NCBI RefSeq assembly: GCF_001704275.1
Contig: NZ_CP011533.1
Coordinates: 2,046,001 to 2,110,000 of the forward strand
Direction of reading: 5' to 3'
DNA length: 64,000 bases
Source of the DNA: Streptomyces noursei ATCC 11455
Lineage (GTDB): Bacteria; Actinomycetota; Actinomycetes; Streptomycetales; Streptomycetaceae
Part shown: positions 1 through 10,359 of the stretch, one piece after another
Numbering within the stretch: the first letter of the stretch is position 1
Layout of the letters: every line of letters begins with the position of its first letter
Notes under the pieces: model-generated
Told to the model about the DNA's origin: nothing
Seen by the model: only the letters and a program-made list of their open reading frames with translations
Databases searched by the model: none
Made by a program: the position numbers and the translations under genes

Positions 1-1134
1 GTGTGCCTGCGGGTTGTAGACCGCGATGTGGTCGGGGTCGGGGCCGGTCGGGCGCGGCGGGGTGATCCGGCCGGTCGGACCGTGCCAGGGGCCCCGGGGC
101 GAGCAGGCCCAATAACCGGTGATCGTCCGCAGTCCGGCGCCGCCCGCGGTGTCCATGGTGAGCAGCACCCAGGTACCCCCGGCGGCGCGGACGACGGTGA
201 AGGCGCTGCCGACGCCGCGCCGGCCGCCGCCGCGCAGGACCGGCGCGGCCCGCCCGGCGTCCGGCCGCCAGTGGGCGCCGTCCCAGAACCGCCAGGCCGC
301 CCGGTCCGCGAGCCGACCGACCGGGACCCGGGCCAGATAGCCGCTGTCGGCCGGGGACGAGGGCGGGTCGTCACCGCCGAAGACGTAGTTCCAGGCGCCG
401 TCGCGGACCAGCGCGGTGCCGTAGAGGACGACTCGGCCCGGATCGGCGACGGCGCCGCGGTCGGCGACCGGGCTGAGGGACTCCAGCCGGAGGTCGGGCA
501 GGGAGAGGGTGGCGACCTCGGTGCCGCGGGGCACGCCGAAGATCCACGCGCCGGTGCCGGGGACGCGGTTCCACAGCAGCACCCGGACGACCCGGTCCGG
601 TGAGCCGGGGGCGCGCGGTTCGACGGTCGCGTGGACCGGCCAGCGCCAGCCGCCGCCGGGCGGGTCGGGGAAGAACGGCCCGGGGGCGGCGGGGGTGCCG
701 CCGGTCAGGGTGCGCTCCGGCGTGCCCGAGGAGTTCATCAGAACGAGGGAATTGTGCCGTAGGAACGGCGTGCCGCCGGCGTCGGTGGTGCGCCAACGGT
801 AGGGCGCTCCTTGGGGGTTGGGCGGCGGGTGGACCCGGTCGAGGAAGGTGTCGGAGAACAGCCAGAGCGTCCGGCCGTCCGGAAGGCGCACCGAGTGGGT
901 GCCGTCGCCGCCGGTCCAGTCGTCGCCGCGGGAGTCGTCGTCACCGTAGCGGGCGAATGCCGTGGTGGTCGCCGGGTCGGTGGTCCAGGAGGCGGGGGTG
1001 CGGCCCGTGCAGGCGGCGTGGTCGTCGGTGCCGTGGGGCGGCGCCGGCGCCAGGAGGGCGGCCACGGCGGTCAGGAGCAGGAGGGCGAGCAGTCCGGCGG
1101 CGAGCGTGGTGCGGGTGATCGGCGGGTGGCGCAT
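1..1134 (-). CDS. secreted DUF5005/DUF4185-like protein, 3' end missing
   Basis: Reading the minus strand from the ATG at 1134 gives 378 codons without a stop before the window edge, so the C-terminus is missing. GAGGAG lies 5 bases upstream of the ATG. Residues 1-30 form a signal peptide (MRHPPITRTTLAAGLLALLL, then small residues). The block after residue 60 (HSVRLPDGRTLWLFSDTFLD) and later NYVFGGDD and AVYNPQ resemble the propeller-like DUF4185/DUF5005 secreted proteins of actinomycetes, whose function is unknown; some are suspected glycan-active enzymes. No catalytic residue can be assigned. It is divergent from mutA. The family name is from memory; that it is a coding, exported protein is much surer. 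Confidence 0.8.
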   Translation of the reverse strand, partial: MRHPPITRTTLAAGLLALLLLTAVAALLAPAPPHGTDDHAACTGRTPASWTTDPATTTAFARYGDDDSRGDDWTGGDGTHSVRLPDGRTLWLFSDTFLDRVHPPPNPQGAPYRWRTTDAGGTPFLRHNSLVLMNSSGTPERTLTGGTPAAPGPFFPDPPGGGWRWPVHATVEPRAPGSPDRVVRVLLWNRVPGTGAWIFGVPRGTEVATLSLPDLRLESLSPVADRGAVADPGRVVLYGTALVRDGAWNYVFGGDDPPSSPADSGYLARVPVGRLADRAAWRFWDGAHWRPDAGRAAPVLRGGGRRGVGSAFTVVRAAGGTWVLLTMDTAGGAGLRTITGYWACSPRGPWHGPTGRITPPRPTGPDPDHIAVYNPQAH

Positions 1135-1327
1135 TCCGCTCCTCGGTGGGGTGCCGGGCCACCGTAGCGCGCCGCACGGCGCCGTTTCGGGAGCGGCAGG
1201 CGGAGCGGCACTCGCCCGTCCGGGACAGGATCGCCCTGTTCATGGCGTTCGGCGGCCGGCTCAACGAGGTCAAGGTCACAGCCTTGCCCCCTGCTCCGGC
1301 CGACGGTCGCTCGCCTAGCCTGCTGCC

Positions 1328-3214
1328 ATGACCGCCGAGTCCCCCGAACTCCCCCTGGCCGCCGCCTTCCCGGCGGCCGAGCGCGAGCAGTGGCAGCGTC
1401 TCGTCGAAGGGGTGCTCCGCAAATCGGGCGCCTCCGAGGCCACCGGTTCCGCCGCCGAGGACGCGCTCTCCACGGATCTCCAGAACGGGATCCGCGTCCG
1501 ACCGCTCTACACCGCACAGGACGCGCCACCGGCCGCGGGCCTGCCCGGCTTTCCCCCGTTCATCAGGGCGGGCCGGCCGGAGGGCACGGCCGGCTCCGGG
1601 TGGGACGTGCGCCAGCGGCACGCGGGCACCGATCCCCGGCGGGTCAACGAGGCGGTGCTCGCCGACCTGGAGAACGGGGTCACCTCCGTATGGCTGACCG
1701 TCGGTGACGGCGGCGTCCCGGTGTCCGGTCTGGCCCAGGCGCTCCAGGGCGTGTATCTGGACCTGGCGCCGGTGGTCCTGGACGCGGGTGCGGAATTCCC
1801 GGCGGCGGCAGCGGAGTTGCAGCGGCTCTACCGGGAGTCCGGGGTGGCGCTGGCCGAGACGGCGGGCGCGCTGGGCGCGGACCCGCTGGGCGTGCTCGCC
1901 CGGACCGGCGACGACCGCGGACTGGCCGACGGGCTGGCGGCCGCCGCCGCGCTGGCCGGCTGGGCCGAGGAGAGCGCACCGCGGATCCGCGCGGTGACCG
2001 TCGACGCCCTGCCGTACCACGAGGCGGGCGGCTCGGCGGCCGAGGAGTTGGGCGCCTCGCTGGCCACCGGAGTGGGCTATCTGCGGGAACTGACCGCGGA
2101 CGGGCGGGGCCTGGGCATCGACGCGGCCTGCCGACAGCTGGAGTTCCGGTACGCCGCCACCGCCGACCAGTTCCTGACCATCGCCAAGCTGCGTGCCGCC
2201 CGGCTGCTGTGGGCCCGGGTCGCCGAGGTCTGCGGGGTGTCGCCGGCCGCCGCCGCGCAGCGCCAACACGCGGTCACCTCGACGGTCATGATGTCCCGTC
2301 GGGACCCGTGGGTGAACATGCTGCGCACCACGGTCGCCGGGCTGTCCGCCGGCCTGGGCGGCGCGGACGCGGTGACGGTGCTGCCGTTCGACGCGGCGCT
2401 GGGCCTGCCGGACGCGTTCGCCCGGCGGATCGCCCGGAACACCCAGTCGGTGCTGCTGGAGGAGTCACACCTGGCGAAGGTGATCGACCCGGCGGGCGGC
2501 TCCTGGTACGTCGAGCAGCTCACCGCCGAACTGGCCCGCGCGGGCTGGGCGTTCTTCCAGGAGATCGAGGGCGCCGGCGGCCAGGTCGCCGCGCTGCGGT
2601 CCGGGATGCTCGGCGACCGGCTGGCACAGACCTGGCGGCGGCGCAGCGCGGACCTGGCGCACCGCCGGGAACCGATCACCGGTGTCAGCGAGTTCCCGCA
2701 GCTGGCCGAGTCGCCGCTGGAGCGCGAGGCGGCCCCGGCACCGGCCGGCGGGGGGCTGCCGCGGGTGCGCCGGGACGACGCGTTCGAGGCGCTGCGGGCC
2801 CGTTCCGACGCGCATCTGGCGGCGCGCGGGGCGCGCCCGACGGCGTTCCTGGCCGCGCTGGGCCCGGTCGCGGCGCACACCGCGCGGGTGGCTTTCACCG
2901 CCAACCTCTTCCAGGCGGGCGGCATCGAGACCACCGCGGAGCAGGTGACGGCGGAGTCGGTGGCCGCGGCGTTCACGGCGAGCGGCGCGCGGATCGCCGC
3001 GGTGTGTTCCAGTGACGCGGTGTACGCCGAGCAGGCGGCGGAGGTGGCCGCGGCGCTGAAGTCGGCGGGCGCGGTGCGGGTGTATCTGGCGGGCAAACCG
3101 CGCGAGCACCGGGAGGATTTCGTGGCGGCCGGAGTGGACACGTTCGTGTTCGCGGGCTGCGACGCGGCCGGGGTGCTGTCCTCGGCCCTGGATGTCACGG
3201 AGGTGGCGGGATGA
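1328..3214 (+). CDS. mutA: methylmalonyl-CoA mutase small subunit
   Basis: 628 aa. Beta-like subunit of the adenosylcobalamin-dependent mutase that interconverts methylmalonyl-CoA and succinyl-CoA in the cytosol. The N-terminal two thirds is a TIM barrel homologous to MutB (compare [17 protein letters not shown] here with the same run in MutB). The C-terminal third is a cobalamin-domain fold that lacks the DxHxxG cobalamin ligand, as expected for the non-catalytic subunit. The stop overlaps the mutB start by 4 bases (ATGA), so the two are translationally coupled. In streptomycetes the enzyme supplies or drains methylmalonyl-CoA for polyketide extension and propionate metabolism. Confidence 0.95.
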   Translation: MTAESPELPLAAAFPAAEREQWQRLVEGVLRKSGASEATGSAAEDALSTDLQNGIRVRPLYTAQDAPPAAGLPGFPPFIRAGRPEGTAGSGWDVRQRHAGTDPRRVNEAVLADLENGVTSVWLTVGDGGVPVSGLAQALQGVYLDLAPVVLDAGAEFPAAAAELQRLYRESGVALAETAGALGADPLGVLARTGDDRGLADGLAAAAALAGWAEESAPRIRAVTVDALPYHEAGGSAAEELGASLATGVGYLRELTADGRGLGIDAACRQLEFRYAATADQFLTIAKLRAARLLWARVAEVCGVSPAAAAQRQHAVTSTVMMSRRDPWVNMLRTTVAGLSAGLGGADAVTVLPFDAALGLPDAFARRIARNTQSVLLEESHLAKVIDPAGGSWYVEQLTAELARAGWAFFQEIEGAGGQVAALRSGMLGDRLAQTWRRRSADLAHRREPITGVSEFPQLAESPLEREAAPAPAGGGLPRVRRDDAFEALRARSDAHLAARGARPTAFLAALGPVAAHTARVAFTANLFQAGGIETTAEQVTAESVAAAFTASGARIAAVCSSDAVYAEQAAEVAAALKSAGAVRVYLAGKPREHREDFVAAGVDTFVFAGCDAAGVLSSALDVTEVAG

Positions 3215-5442
3215 AGGAGACGGCACGACAGGCGGGCGCCATCCCGGACTTCAGCACGGTGGAGCTGGGCGAGACGTCCGGGGCGGCGGCGTCCGGTGAC
3301 CGGGACCGCTGGACGGAGGCCGTCCAGCAGGCGACCGGCAAGAGCGTCACTGACCTGACCTGGGAGACGCCGGAGGGTATCGACGTCAAACCGCTCTACA
3401 CCGCGGCCGACCTCGACGGCCTGGACTTCCTGGGCACCTACCCGGGCATCGCGCCGTATCTGCGCGGCCCGTACCCGACGATGTACGTCAACCAGCCCTG
3501 GACGATCCGGCAGTACGCGGGCTTCTCCACCGCCGAGGAGTCCAACGCCTTCTACCGGCGCAACCTCGCCGCCGGCCAGAAGGGCCTGTCGGTCGCCTTC
3601 GACCTGCCCACGCACCGCGGCTACGACAGCGACCACCCGCGGGTGACCGGTGACGTCGGCATGGCGGGCGTGGCGATCGACTCGATCTACGACATGCGGC
3701 AGCTCTTCGAGGGCATCCCGCTGGACAAGATGACGGTGTCGATGACGATGAACGGCGCGGTGCTGCCCGTTCTCGCCCTCTACATCGTGGCCGCCGAGGA
3801 GCAGGGCGTACCGCCCGAGAAGCTGGCCGGGACCATCCAGAACGACATCCTCAAGGAGTTCATGGTCCGCAACACCTACATCTATCCGCCGCAGCCCTCG
3901 ATGCGGATCATCTCCGACATCTTCGCGTACACCTCGCAGAAGATGCCGCGCTACAACTCCATCTCGATCTCCGGCTACCACATCCAGGAGGCGGGGGCGA
4001 CGGCCGACCTGGAGTTGGCGTACACCCTCGCCGACGGGGTGGAGTACCTGCGGGCCGGCATGGCGGCCGGCATGGACGTGGACTCCTTCGCGCCGCGGCT
4101 CTCCTTCTTCTGGGCGATCGGCATGAACTTCTTCATGGAGATCGCCAAGCTGCGCGCGGCCCGGCTGCTGTGGGCGCGGCTGGTGAAGCAGTTCGACCCG
4201 AAGAACCCCAAGTCCCTCTCGCTGCGCACCCATTCGCAGACCTCGGGCTGGTCACTGACCGCGCAGGACGTGTTCAACAACGTCACCCGGACGTGTGTGG
4301 AGGCGATGGCCGCGACCCAGGGCCACACCCAGTCGCTGCACACCAACGCGCTCGACGAGGCGCTGGCGCTGCCCACCGACTTCTCGGCGCGGATCGCCCG
4401 GAACACCCAGCTGTTCCTCCAGCAGGAGTCGGGCACCTGCCGGGTGATCGACCCGTGGGGCGGCAGCGCGTACGTCGAGCGGCTCACCCACGATCTGGCG
4501 CGCCGGGCCTGGGCGCACATCGAGGAGGTCGAGGCGGCCGGCGGCATGGCCAAGGCGATCGACGCGGGCATCCCCAAGCTGCGCGTCGAGGAGGCCGCGG
4601 CCCGTACGCAGGCGCGGATCGACTCCGGGCGGCAGGCGCTGATCGGCGTCAACAAGTACCGGGTGGAGACGGACGAGGAGATCGAGGTCCTCAAGGTCGA
4701 CAACTCCGCGGTGCGGGCCCAGCAGATCGACAAGCTCAAGCGGCTGCGGGCGGAGCGCGACGAGGACGCCTGCCGGCGGGCGCTGCGGGCGCTGACCGAG
4801 GCGGCGAAGGCCGCGCCGGGACCGGGACTTGAGGGCAATCTGCTGGCGCTGGCGGTGGACGCGGCCCGCGCGATGGCGACCGTCGGGGAGATCTCGGACG
4901 CCCTGGAGGAGGTCTACGGCCGCCACTCGGGCCAGATCCGTACCATCTCCGGTGTGTACCGAGACGAAGCGGGACCCTCGTCGGGGGTCGAGCGCACCCG
5001 GGAGCTGGTGGCCGCGTTCGAGCGCGCCGAGGGCCGCCGGCCGCGCATCCTGGTGGCCAAGATGGGGCAGGACGGCCACGACCGCGGCCAGAAGGTGATC
5101 GCCACGGCCTTCGCCGACCTGGGCTTCGACGTCGACGTCGGCCCGCTGTTCCAGACCCCGGCCGAGGTGGCCCGGCAGGCGGTGGAGGCCGACGTGCACA
5201 TCGTCGGGGTGTCCTCGCTGGCGGCCGGCCACCTCACGCTGGTGCCGGCGCTGCGGGAGGCGCTGGCGGCGGAGGACCGGGAGGACATCACCATCGTGGT
5301 GGGCGGGGTGATCCCGCCGCAGGACGTCCAGCCGCTGCGGGACATGGGCGCCGCCGCGGTGTTCCTGCCCGGCACGGTCATCCCGGACGCGGCCCACGAC
5401 CTGGTGCGGGACCTGGCGTCGGTCCTCGGCCACGAGCTGTAG
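3211..5442 (+). CDS. mutB: methylmalonyl-CoA mutase large (catalytic) subunit
   Basis: 743 aa, the usual length for the alpha subunit. The TIM barrel carries the conserved active-site region around [13 protein letters not shown] and the [11 protein letters not shown] run. The C-terminal cobalamin-binding domain has the base-off motif D621-G-H623-D-R-G626 within [13 protein letters not shown]; His623 is the cobalt ligand. It starts inside the mutA stop codon and is followed after 11 bases by meaB, giving a three-gene operon. Identification is secure. Confidence 0.97.
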   Translation: MKETARQAGAIPDFSTVELGETSGAAASGDRDRWTEAVQQATGKSVTDLTWETPEGIDVKPLYTAADLDGLDFLGTYPGIAPYLRGPYPTMYVNQPWTIRQYAGFSTAEESNAFYRRNLAAGQKGLSVAFDLPTHRGYDSDHPRVTGDVGMAGVAIDSIYDMRQLFEGIPLDKMTVSMTMNGAVLPVLALYIVAAEEQGVPPEKLAGTIQNDILKEFMVRNTYIYPPQPSMRIISDIFAYTSQKMPRYNSISISGYHIQEAGATADLELAYTLADGVEYLRAGMAAGMDVDSFAPRLSFFWAIGMNFFMEIAKLRAARLLWARLVKQFDPKNPKSLSLRTHSQTSGWSLTAQDVFNNVTRTCVEAMAATQGHTQSLHTNALDEALALPTDFSARIARNTQLFLQQESGTCRVIDPWGGSAYVERLTHDLARRAWAHIEEVEAAGGMAKAIDAGIPKLRVEEAAARTQARIDSGRQALIGVNKYRVETDEEIEVLKVDNSAVRAQQIDKLKRLRAERDEDACRRALRALTEAAKAAPGPGLEGNLLALAVDAARAMATVGEISDALEEVYGRHSGQIRTISGVYRDEAGPSSGVERTRELVAAFERAEGRRPRILVAKMGQDGHDRGQKVIATAFADLGFDVDVGPLFQTPAEVARQAVEADVHIVGVSSLAAGHLTLVPALREALAAEDREDITIVVGGVIPPQDVQPLRDMGAAAVFLPGTVIPDAAHDLVRDLASVLGHEL

Positions 5443-5453
5443 GGCGGAGGGGC

Positions 5454-6521
5454 ATGCCTGCGAGGATCGATGTCGACCGGTACGCCGAGGGGGTGCGGGC
5501 CGGCTCCCGGGCCTGGATCGCCCGCGCGGTCACCCTGGTCGAGTCCACCCGCGCCGATCACCGGGCGGCGGCCCAGCAGTTGCTGGTGCGGCTGCTGCCG
5601 TACTCCGGCGCGGCCCGGCGGGTGGGCATCAGCGGCGTGCCGGGCGTCGGCAAGTCGACCTTCATCGACGCGCTCGGCTCGCTGTTGACCGGGATGGGGC
5701 ACCGGGTGGCGGTGCTGGCCGTCGACCCGTCCTCCAGCCGGACCGGCGGCTCCATCCTCGGCGACAAGACCCGGATGGAGCGGCTGGCGACCGACCCGGC
5801 GGCGTTCGTCCGTCCCTCCCCCACGTCCGGCACGCTGGGCGGGGTGGCGCGGGCGACCCGCGAGTCGATCGTGGTGATGGAGGCCGCGGGGTACGACGTG
5901 GTGCTGGTGGAGACGGTCGGTGTCGGCCAGTCGGAGACCACCGTCGCGGGCATGGTCGACACGTTCCTGCTGCTGACGCTGGCCCGCACCGGGGACCAGC
6001 TCCAGGGCATCAAGAAGGGCGTCCTGGAGCTGGCGGACCTGGTGTCGGTCAACAAGGCGGACGGCCCGCACGAGCGGGACGCCCGGTCCGCCGCCCGCGA
6101 ACTGGCGGGCGCGCTACGGCTGTTGCAGCCCTCGAACGCGGCCTGGACCCCGCCGGTACTCACCTGCAGCGCCCGCGAGGGCACCGGGCTCAAGACGGTG
6201 TGGGAGCGGATCGAGCAGCACCGCACCCTGCTGGAGTCCACCGGCGCGCTCGCCGAGCGGCGCCGCGCCCAACAGGTCGAATGGACGTGGTCGATGGTCC
6301 GGGACCGGCTGATCGACCGCCTCCAGGAGCATCCGGAGGTCCGTCGGCTGGGTCCGGAGGTCGAGGGGGCGGTCCGCGCGGGCGAGATCACCGCGACGCT
6401 GGCGGCGGAGCGGCTGCTGTCGGCCTTCGGGCTGGGCGACGGATTGGCCGAGGGCCTGGCCGGCGGGGCGACCGGCGACGTGACGGACGGTGCGTCGGGG
6501 GAGCGCGCGAGCGCGACCTGA
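5454..6521 (+). CDS. meaB: methylmalonyl-CoA mutase-associated GTPase MeaB
   Basis: 355 aa G3E-family P-loop GTPase. The Walker A GVPGVGKST is at residues 61-69, VLAVDPSSSRTGGSILGDKTRM follows, ETVGVGQSE is the switch/G3 region and VNKAD is the guanine-specificity motif. MeaB proteins gate transfer of adenosylcobalamin into the mutase and protect it from inactivation. GGCGGAGG precedes the ATG. It is the last gene of the mutA-mutB-meaB operon and is followed by a strong hairpin. The C-terminal tail is Gly/Ala-rich and probably disordered. Confidence 0.95.
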   Translation: MPARIDVDRYAEGVRAGSRAWIARAVTLVESTRADHRAAAQQLLVRLLPYSGAARRVGISGVPGVGKSTFIDALGSLLTGMGHRVAVLAVDPSSSRTGGSILGDKTRMERLATDPAAFVRPSPTSGTLGGVARATRESIVVMEAAGYDVVLVETVGVGQSETTVAGMVDTFLLLTLARTGDQLQGIKKGVLELADLVSVNKADGPHERDARSAARELAGALRLLQPSNAAWTPPVLTCSAREGTGLKTVWERIEQHRTLLESTGALAERRRAQQVEWTWSMVRDRLIDRLQEHPEVRRLGPEVEGAVRAGEITATLAAERLLSAFGLGDGLAEGLAGGATGDVTDGASGERASAT

Positions 6522-6527
6522 GCGGGT

Positions 6528-6559
6528 GGCGGCCGGGCCGCGACGACTGCCCGGCCGCC
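6528..6559 (+). terminator. hairpin after meaB
   Basis: A perfect 11-bp stem GGCGGCCGGGC/GCCCGGCCGCC with a 10-base loop sits 6 bases after the meaB stop. There is no U-tract, which is usual for this GC range. Confidence 0.65.
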
Positions 6560-6751
6560 CCCTGCGCTCCCCGGGCCAGGGCCCCTTACGGGTTCCCCTA
6601 CACCGTCGGGAGGACACGCGAACCGGTCGCGCTCCGGGTGCGGTGGGGGAAAGTGCCTCCCCCTGTACGACGCCCGGGCACGCCCCGGCGGCGGATGATC
6701 AACTCCGGAGGCGGCCGTTGCCGGGCCGCCGCGCCCGAACTGGAGACCGCC

Positions 6752-7828
6752 GTGCCGAGCCCCTTCCTCCACACCACCCCCGTGGACCCCGTCGCCACGG
6801 CGTCGCCGCACCTCGCGGCCGTGCACGCCCAGTTGGCGGGCCACTTCGGCCCGGCCGGGATACCCGCCGAGTTCCGGCTGCTGTTCGGCGTGCCGGACCT
6901 GCTGTGCGCGACCTGGGTGGCATTCCGCGAGTCGCTGCTGACCGGCAGCGCCGCCCGTACCGACAAGGAGCTGGTGGCGGCCGGCGTGGCGCGGGCCCGG
7001 CGGTGCCCGCCGGTGTCGCGCACCCATGTCCGGGCGCTGCACGCCGCCGGCCACCGCACGCTGGCCCGGACGGTCCGCGACGGCGGCACCCCCAAGGACG
7101 CCGGCCACGCCCGGCTGTTGGCCTGGGGCGCGGCCACCGACACGCCGGACGCCCCACCGGCCGGGCCGCCCGGCCCGCCCGACCACGCCCCCGAGTTCCT
7201 CGGCACCGCCCTGACCGCGCACTTCCTGACCCGGCTGGGCTCCGCGCTGCTGTCCGCGCGGGCGGGCCGCGCCGCCGAGCGGTGGCCGCACCGCCTGCTG
7301 GGCGGCGGGGGTGCCGCGCGTCCGACACCGGCCCGCGCGCCGCGCCCCGGGGAGAGCCTGCCGCTGCTGGCGGGCCCGATCGGCCCCGAGCCGGCCTGGG
7401 CGGGCGGGGCGCCGCCGGGCGCGGGGGTGGCGGCGCTCCGGTCCGCGGCGGTGGCCGACCGGGACCCGTGGCTCTCCGACGCCGTCCGGTCGCGGGTGCG
7501 GACGGTCGTCGCCGCTCATGACCGCCACCCGTCCGACGCCGGCCTGACAGGCCGTCAGCCTGCCGTCCGGGCCTGGCTCTACGCCGCGCTGGAAGGGCTG
7601 CGCGGCGCCGACCGCCCGGCCGCCGCGGTGGCGCTCCTGGTGGCCCTGGAACCGTCCCGACTCACCGCGGCGGACGTGGAGTTCTGGCGCCTCACGGCTC
7701 CCGACGGGGCGGCCGACGACACCGCGCTGCTGCGCCTGGCCGCGTTCGGCGCGTACACCGCCGTGGAGCGCGTCGAGCGGTCCCTCGCCGGGACGGCGCC
7801 GGGTGCGGGTACTCACTCGCGGACCTGA
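6752..7828 (+). CDS. AhpD/carboxymuconolactone decarboxylase-like protein, degenerate active site
   Basis: 358 aa from a GTG at 6752, chosen because GGAGA lies 5-9 bases upstream; the frame stays open further upstream, with an ATG at 6694, but without a good ribosome site. Two AhpD-like helical halves can be seen (residues about 10-110 and 225-340). The first contains RRCPPVSRTHVRALHAAGH, spaced like the AhpD motif C-x2-C-x3-H, but only Cys85 and His92 are kept and the second Cys is Val88. Peroxidase chemistry through a disulfide is therefore unlikely. Some relatives of this fold act in peptide-based oxidative metabolism, but no function is assigned. Confidence 0.75.
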   Translation: MPSPFLHTTPVDPVATASPHLAAVHAQLAGHFGPAGIPAEFRLLFGVPDLLCATWVAFRESLLTGSAARTDKELVAAGVARARRCPPVSRTHVRALHAAGHRTLARTVRDGGTPKDAGHARLLAWGAATDTPDAPPAGPPGPPDHAPEFLGTALTAHFLTRLGSALLSARAGRAAERWPHRLLGGGGAARPTPARAPRPGESLPLLAGPIGPEPAWAGGAPPGAGVAALRSAAVADRDPWLSDAVRSRVRTVVAAHDRHPSDAGLTGRQPAVRAWLYAALEGLRGADRPAAAVALLVALEPSRLTAADVEFWRLTAPDGAADDTALLRLAAFGAYTAVERVERSLAGTAPGAGTHSRT

Positions 7829-7905
7829 GTAGTCCGACTCATGACGCCCGGGTGCCGGGCCCCGAGGATGTCGGTACCACCCACCGACCGGGGCCGGGAG
7901 ACATC

Positions 7906-8271
7906 ATGGGGGCCAACAGCTTTCCGCAGGACGTCGAGCGCGGGCTCTTCGAGGGCAATCCGCTGGCGGACCTGATCGAGGGGTTCTGCCTCACCCTGGC
8001 GGCGGGCGGCGACCTGGAGGCCAGACCGGTGGTGCACGTCCAGCTGCGGCCCGGGGTGGCGCTGTCCGCGGTCGAGGCGGACCAGCTGGCCAAGATCTGT
8101 CAGCGGGGCGTCCAGCGCCGACTGGACTGCCACGCGGGGGACTTCGCGGCCCATCCGGAACAGGGGCCGGCCGCGAACGAACTGGCCATCGCCGTGCATC
8201 CGTACCGCAGCGGCCCGTTCGCCGACCCCGCCGCGATCCGCGACGGCTACCTGCTGCGCGGCGGGTCCTGA
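7906..8271 (+). CDS. conserved hypothetical protein
   Basis: 121 aa from the ATG at 7906, with GGGAG 6 bases upstream. The protein has no signal peptide or membrane segment. It is slightly acidic at the N-terminus (FPQDVERGLFEGNPLADLIEGF) and contains a regular alpha/beta-looking middle. I do not recognise the family. It lies in the same direction as the AhpD-like gene, 77 bases downstream, and converges on the LysR gene. Confidence 0.6.
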   Translation: MGANSFPQDVERGLFEGNPLADLIEGFCLTLAAGGDLEARPVVHVQLRPGVALSAVEADQLAKICQRGVQRRLDCHAGDFAAHPEQGPAANELAIAVHPYRSGPFADPAAIRDGYLLRGGS

Positions 8272-8302
8272 GCGCCGGGTTCGACGCGGCCGGTCCGCAC
8301 GG

Positions 8303-9214
8303 TCAGCCGTGCCGCGCCGGGTCCTCCGCGGTGCCCTTCGACTCCGTGTAGTACGCCACCGCCACGTCCCTGAAGCGGGCCGCGGCCACCGACAGATAGC
8401 TGTCCGCGCGTCGGACGAGGCTGAGCGTGCGGAAGCAGCCGGGGGCGTCGAGGCGCACCCAGGCGATCGGCTCGTGCGCGGTGGCCTCGCGGGCGAGCGC
8501 GGGGCCCAGGCCGATGCCGAGTCCGGCCTGGATCAGGAAGAGGGTGGCGGCGGGCTCCTCGCCCTCGCAGGCGATCACCGGGCGCCGACCGGTCGGCGCG
8601 AACAGCCGGTCCAGCAGGACGCGTTGCCAGTGACCGGGCCCGGTGGTGATGAACGGTTCGCCGAACAGGTCGGCGACCGAGACCCGCTCCCGGTCGGCCA
8701 GCCGGTGCCCGGCCGGCACCACGAGCTGCACCTCCTCGCGCCGCAGCCGCACCGCCTCCAGCCCCGGCCCGTCCAGCGGCTGCGAGGCCACACAGAAGTC
8801 CACCTCGCGGGCCCGGAGCTGATCGAGCATGGTCTCGGGGGTGGACTGCAGGAGCCGTACCGCGACGCCGGGGTAGGCGGCCCGGAAGTCGCCGAGCAGG
8901 TGGGCGAGCGGCATCAGGGTCTCCGCGGCGATCGCCACGCTCCCTTGGTCGATCCCGGCCGCGTCGTGCAACTCCCGCCGCCCGTCGTCGAGTTCGTCCA
9001 GGGCCCGCTCCACCCGGACGAGGAACGCGGCCCCGTAGCGGTTGAGCCGGACGGTGCGGCCCTGCCGGTCGAAGAGCGGCACCCCCAGCTCGGCCTCCAA
9101 CCGGGCGATGGTGCGGCTCACCGAGGGCTGGGCCACCCGCAGTTCCTCGGCGGCCCGGCTGATGTGTTCGCGTCGCGCGACCGCGCGGAAGTAGCGCAGC
9201 GACAGCAGATCCAT
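8303..9214 (-). CDS. LysR-family transcriptional regulator
   Basis: 303 aa. The N-terminal winged HTH (MDLLSLRYFRAVARREHISR then QPSVSRTIARLEAELGVPLF) is typical of LysR regulators, followed by a linker helix and a periplasmic-binding-like effector domain from residue 90. It converges with the hypothetical gene at 7906 and is transcribed in the same direction as the RsbW-like gene at 9251. The effector and targets cannot be read from context, since LysR targets are usually divergent and no divergent enzyme gene sits here. Confidence 0.92.
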   Translation of the reverse strand: MDLLSLRYFRAVARREHISRAAEELRVAQPSVSRTIARLEAELGVPLFDRQGRTVRLNRYGAAFLVRVERALDELDDGRRELHDAAGIDQGSVAIAAETLMPLAHLLGDFRAAYPGVAVRLLQSTPETMLDQLRAREVDFCVASQPLDGPGLEAVRLRREEVQLVVPAGHRLADRERVSVADLFGEPFITTGPGHWQRVLLDRLFAPTGRRPVIACEGEEPAATLFLIQAGLGIGLGPALAREATAHEPIAWVRLDAPGCFRTLSLVRRADSYLSVAAARFRDVAVAYYTESKGTAEDPARHG

Positions 9215-9250
9215 CGGCTCCCGGTCCCCGGCGGTCGGTCCCGCGGCAGC

Positions 9251-9778
9251 TCAGCCGCGCGCCATCACCGTAGCCCACACCGTTTTGCCGGACGCGTCCG
9301 GCGGTGTCCAGCCCCAGGAGTCGCTGAGCCGGTCGACGAGGTGGAGTCCGCGCCCGCACTCGGCCAGCTCGTCCCGCGGTCGGAGCACGGGCGCCGTGGT
9401 CCCGCCGTCGGAGACCGCGCACAGCACGCCGTGCTCCTGTCGGGTCAGCGCCAGCCACGCCCGGCAGAAGCGGTCCTCCATGAGGAAGTCGAGGCCCATG
9501 CCGAGGGGATCGGCGGAGCCGTGTCGGAGGGCGTTGGTGACCAGCTCCGAGACGATCAGGACCGCGTTGTCGGCGAGGTGCGGGCACATCCGCCAGGCTT
9601 CGAGGGTGCTCCGGGTGAACCGTCGGGCCTCCGCCACGGTGCACTCCGCACCGCCGAGCGCACAGGCCGCGAAGCCGTCCGGGCCGGGCAACGACCACGC
9701 TTCACGGCCGGCGGTGGCCGCTGGCTCCCCTCCTTCCCGGAGGCTGTCGCGCTCGGACTGTGCCGGGTGTGTGGTCAT
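9251..9778 (-). CDS. RsbW-like ATP-binding protein (anti-sigma factor type kinase)
   Basis: 175 aa from the ATG at 9778, with GGAGA 5 bases upstream. GHKL ATPase features are present: the N box in VLIVSELVTNALRHGSADP and the G1/G2 region VSDGGTTAPVLRPRDELAECGRGLHLVDRLSDSWGW, which is the usual pattern in the many small Streptomyces HATPase_c proteins related to RsbW/SpoIIAB. It is divergent from a DUF397 gene and an HTH/DUF5753 gene, the three components of WhiJ-type loci. Its sigma-factor or other partner is unknown. Confidence 0.88.
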   Translation of the reverse strand: MTTHPAQSERDSLREGGEPAATAGREAWSLPGPDGFAACALGGAECTVAEARRFTRSTLEAWRMCPHLADNAVLIVSELVTNALRHGSADPLGMGLDFLMEDRFCRAWLALTRQEHGVLCAVSDGGTTAPVLRPRDELAECGRGLHLVDRLSDSWGWTPPDASGKTVWATVMARG

Positions 9779-9874
9779 CACGATCTCCGCGGAGGGGCAT
9801 ACGGGTTGGGCGCGTCCGGGACGGTCTGGGCGGGGCCGCCCCAGAGGGCTAATATCCTCGTCAGCCGTCCATCG

Positions 9875-9897
9875 CTGCAAGTGCATCTGCAATTACA
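9875..9897. promoter_or_regulatory. repeated TGCA element in the divergent WhiJ-type promoter region
   Basis: CTGCAAGTGCATCTGCAATT carries three TGCA cores spaced 7-8 bases apart between the divergent ATPase and DUF397 genes. This could be an operator for the HTH/DUF5753 protein encoded nearby. That is inference; only the repetition is seen. Confidence 0.3.
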
Positions 9898-9993
9898 TCG
9901 ACACGGACGGCAACCCAGGGACAGGATCACGCCAACCGTGATCACGGTCCCGGATCGGTCCCGAGCACACCCCCCACCAAGGGAGCAGCTGTG

Positions 9994-10236
9994 ATGGAGT
10001 CGATGACCAACGGGATGCCGGCCACCGGCATCGAAGGCGCGGTGTGGCGCAAGAGCCGCCGCAGCAACCCCAACGGCAACTGCGTTGAACTGGCGCTTCT
10101 TCCGGACGGCGGAGTCGCGGTGCGCAACTCGCGACACACCGCGGGACCCGCGCTGATCTACACCCGCGCCGAGATGGCCGCCTTCGTACAGGGCGCCAAG
10201 GACGGCGAGTTCGATGATCTGTTCCCCCACGACTGA
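9994..10236 (+). CDS. DUF397 family small protein
   Basis: 80 aa from the ATG at 9994 (a GTG at 9991 is in frame); GGGAG lies 8 bases upstream. It shows the DUF397 signature VWRKSRRSNPNGNCVELALL and VAVRNSR, which defines small acidic proteins encoded beside HTH/DUF5753 regulators in WhiJ/BldB-like loci. In S. coelicolor such proteins modulate development together with the HTH partner. The next gene, 123 bases downstream on the same strand, is that partner. Confidence 0.93.
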   Translation: MESMTNGMPATGIEGAVWRKSRRSNPNGNCVELALLPDGGVAVRNSRHTAGPALIYTRAEMAAFVQGAKDGEFDDLFPHD

Positions 10237-10359
10237 GCAGCGGACCACACCTCGTGCGCCATAACTGAGGCATATGTCGGCCGGATAGTCGGCGTAGGTG
10301 TACGCCCTCACGAGGCAATGGGACACTGGGCGTTCGCCCGACCACTCAGGGGAGTCAGC

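Noticed and set aside
1135..1327. Possible cobalamin riboswitch upstream of the mutAB operon
   Set aside because: No B12-box-like sequence or fitting fold was recognisable in this 193-base gap.
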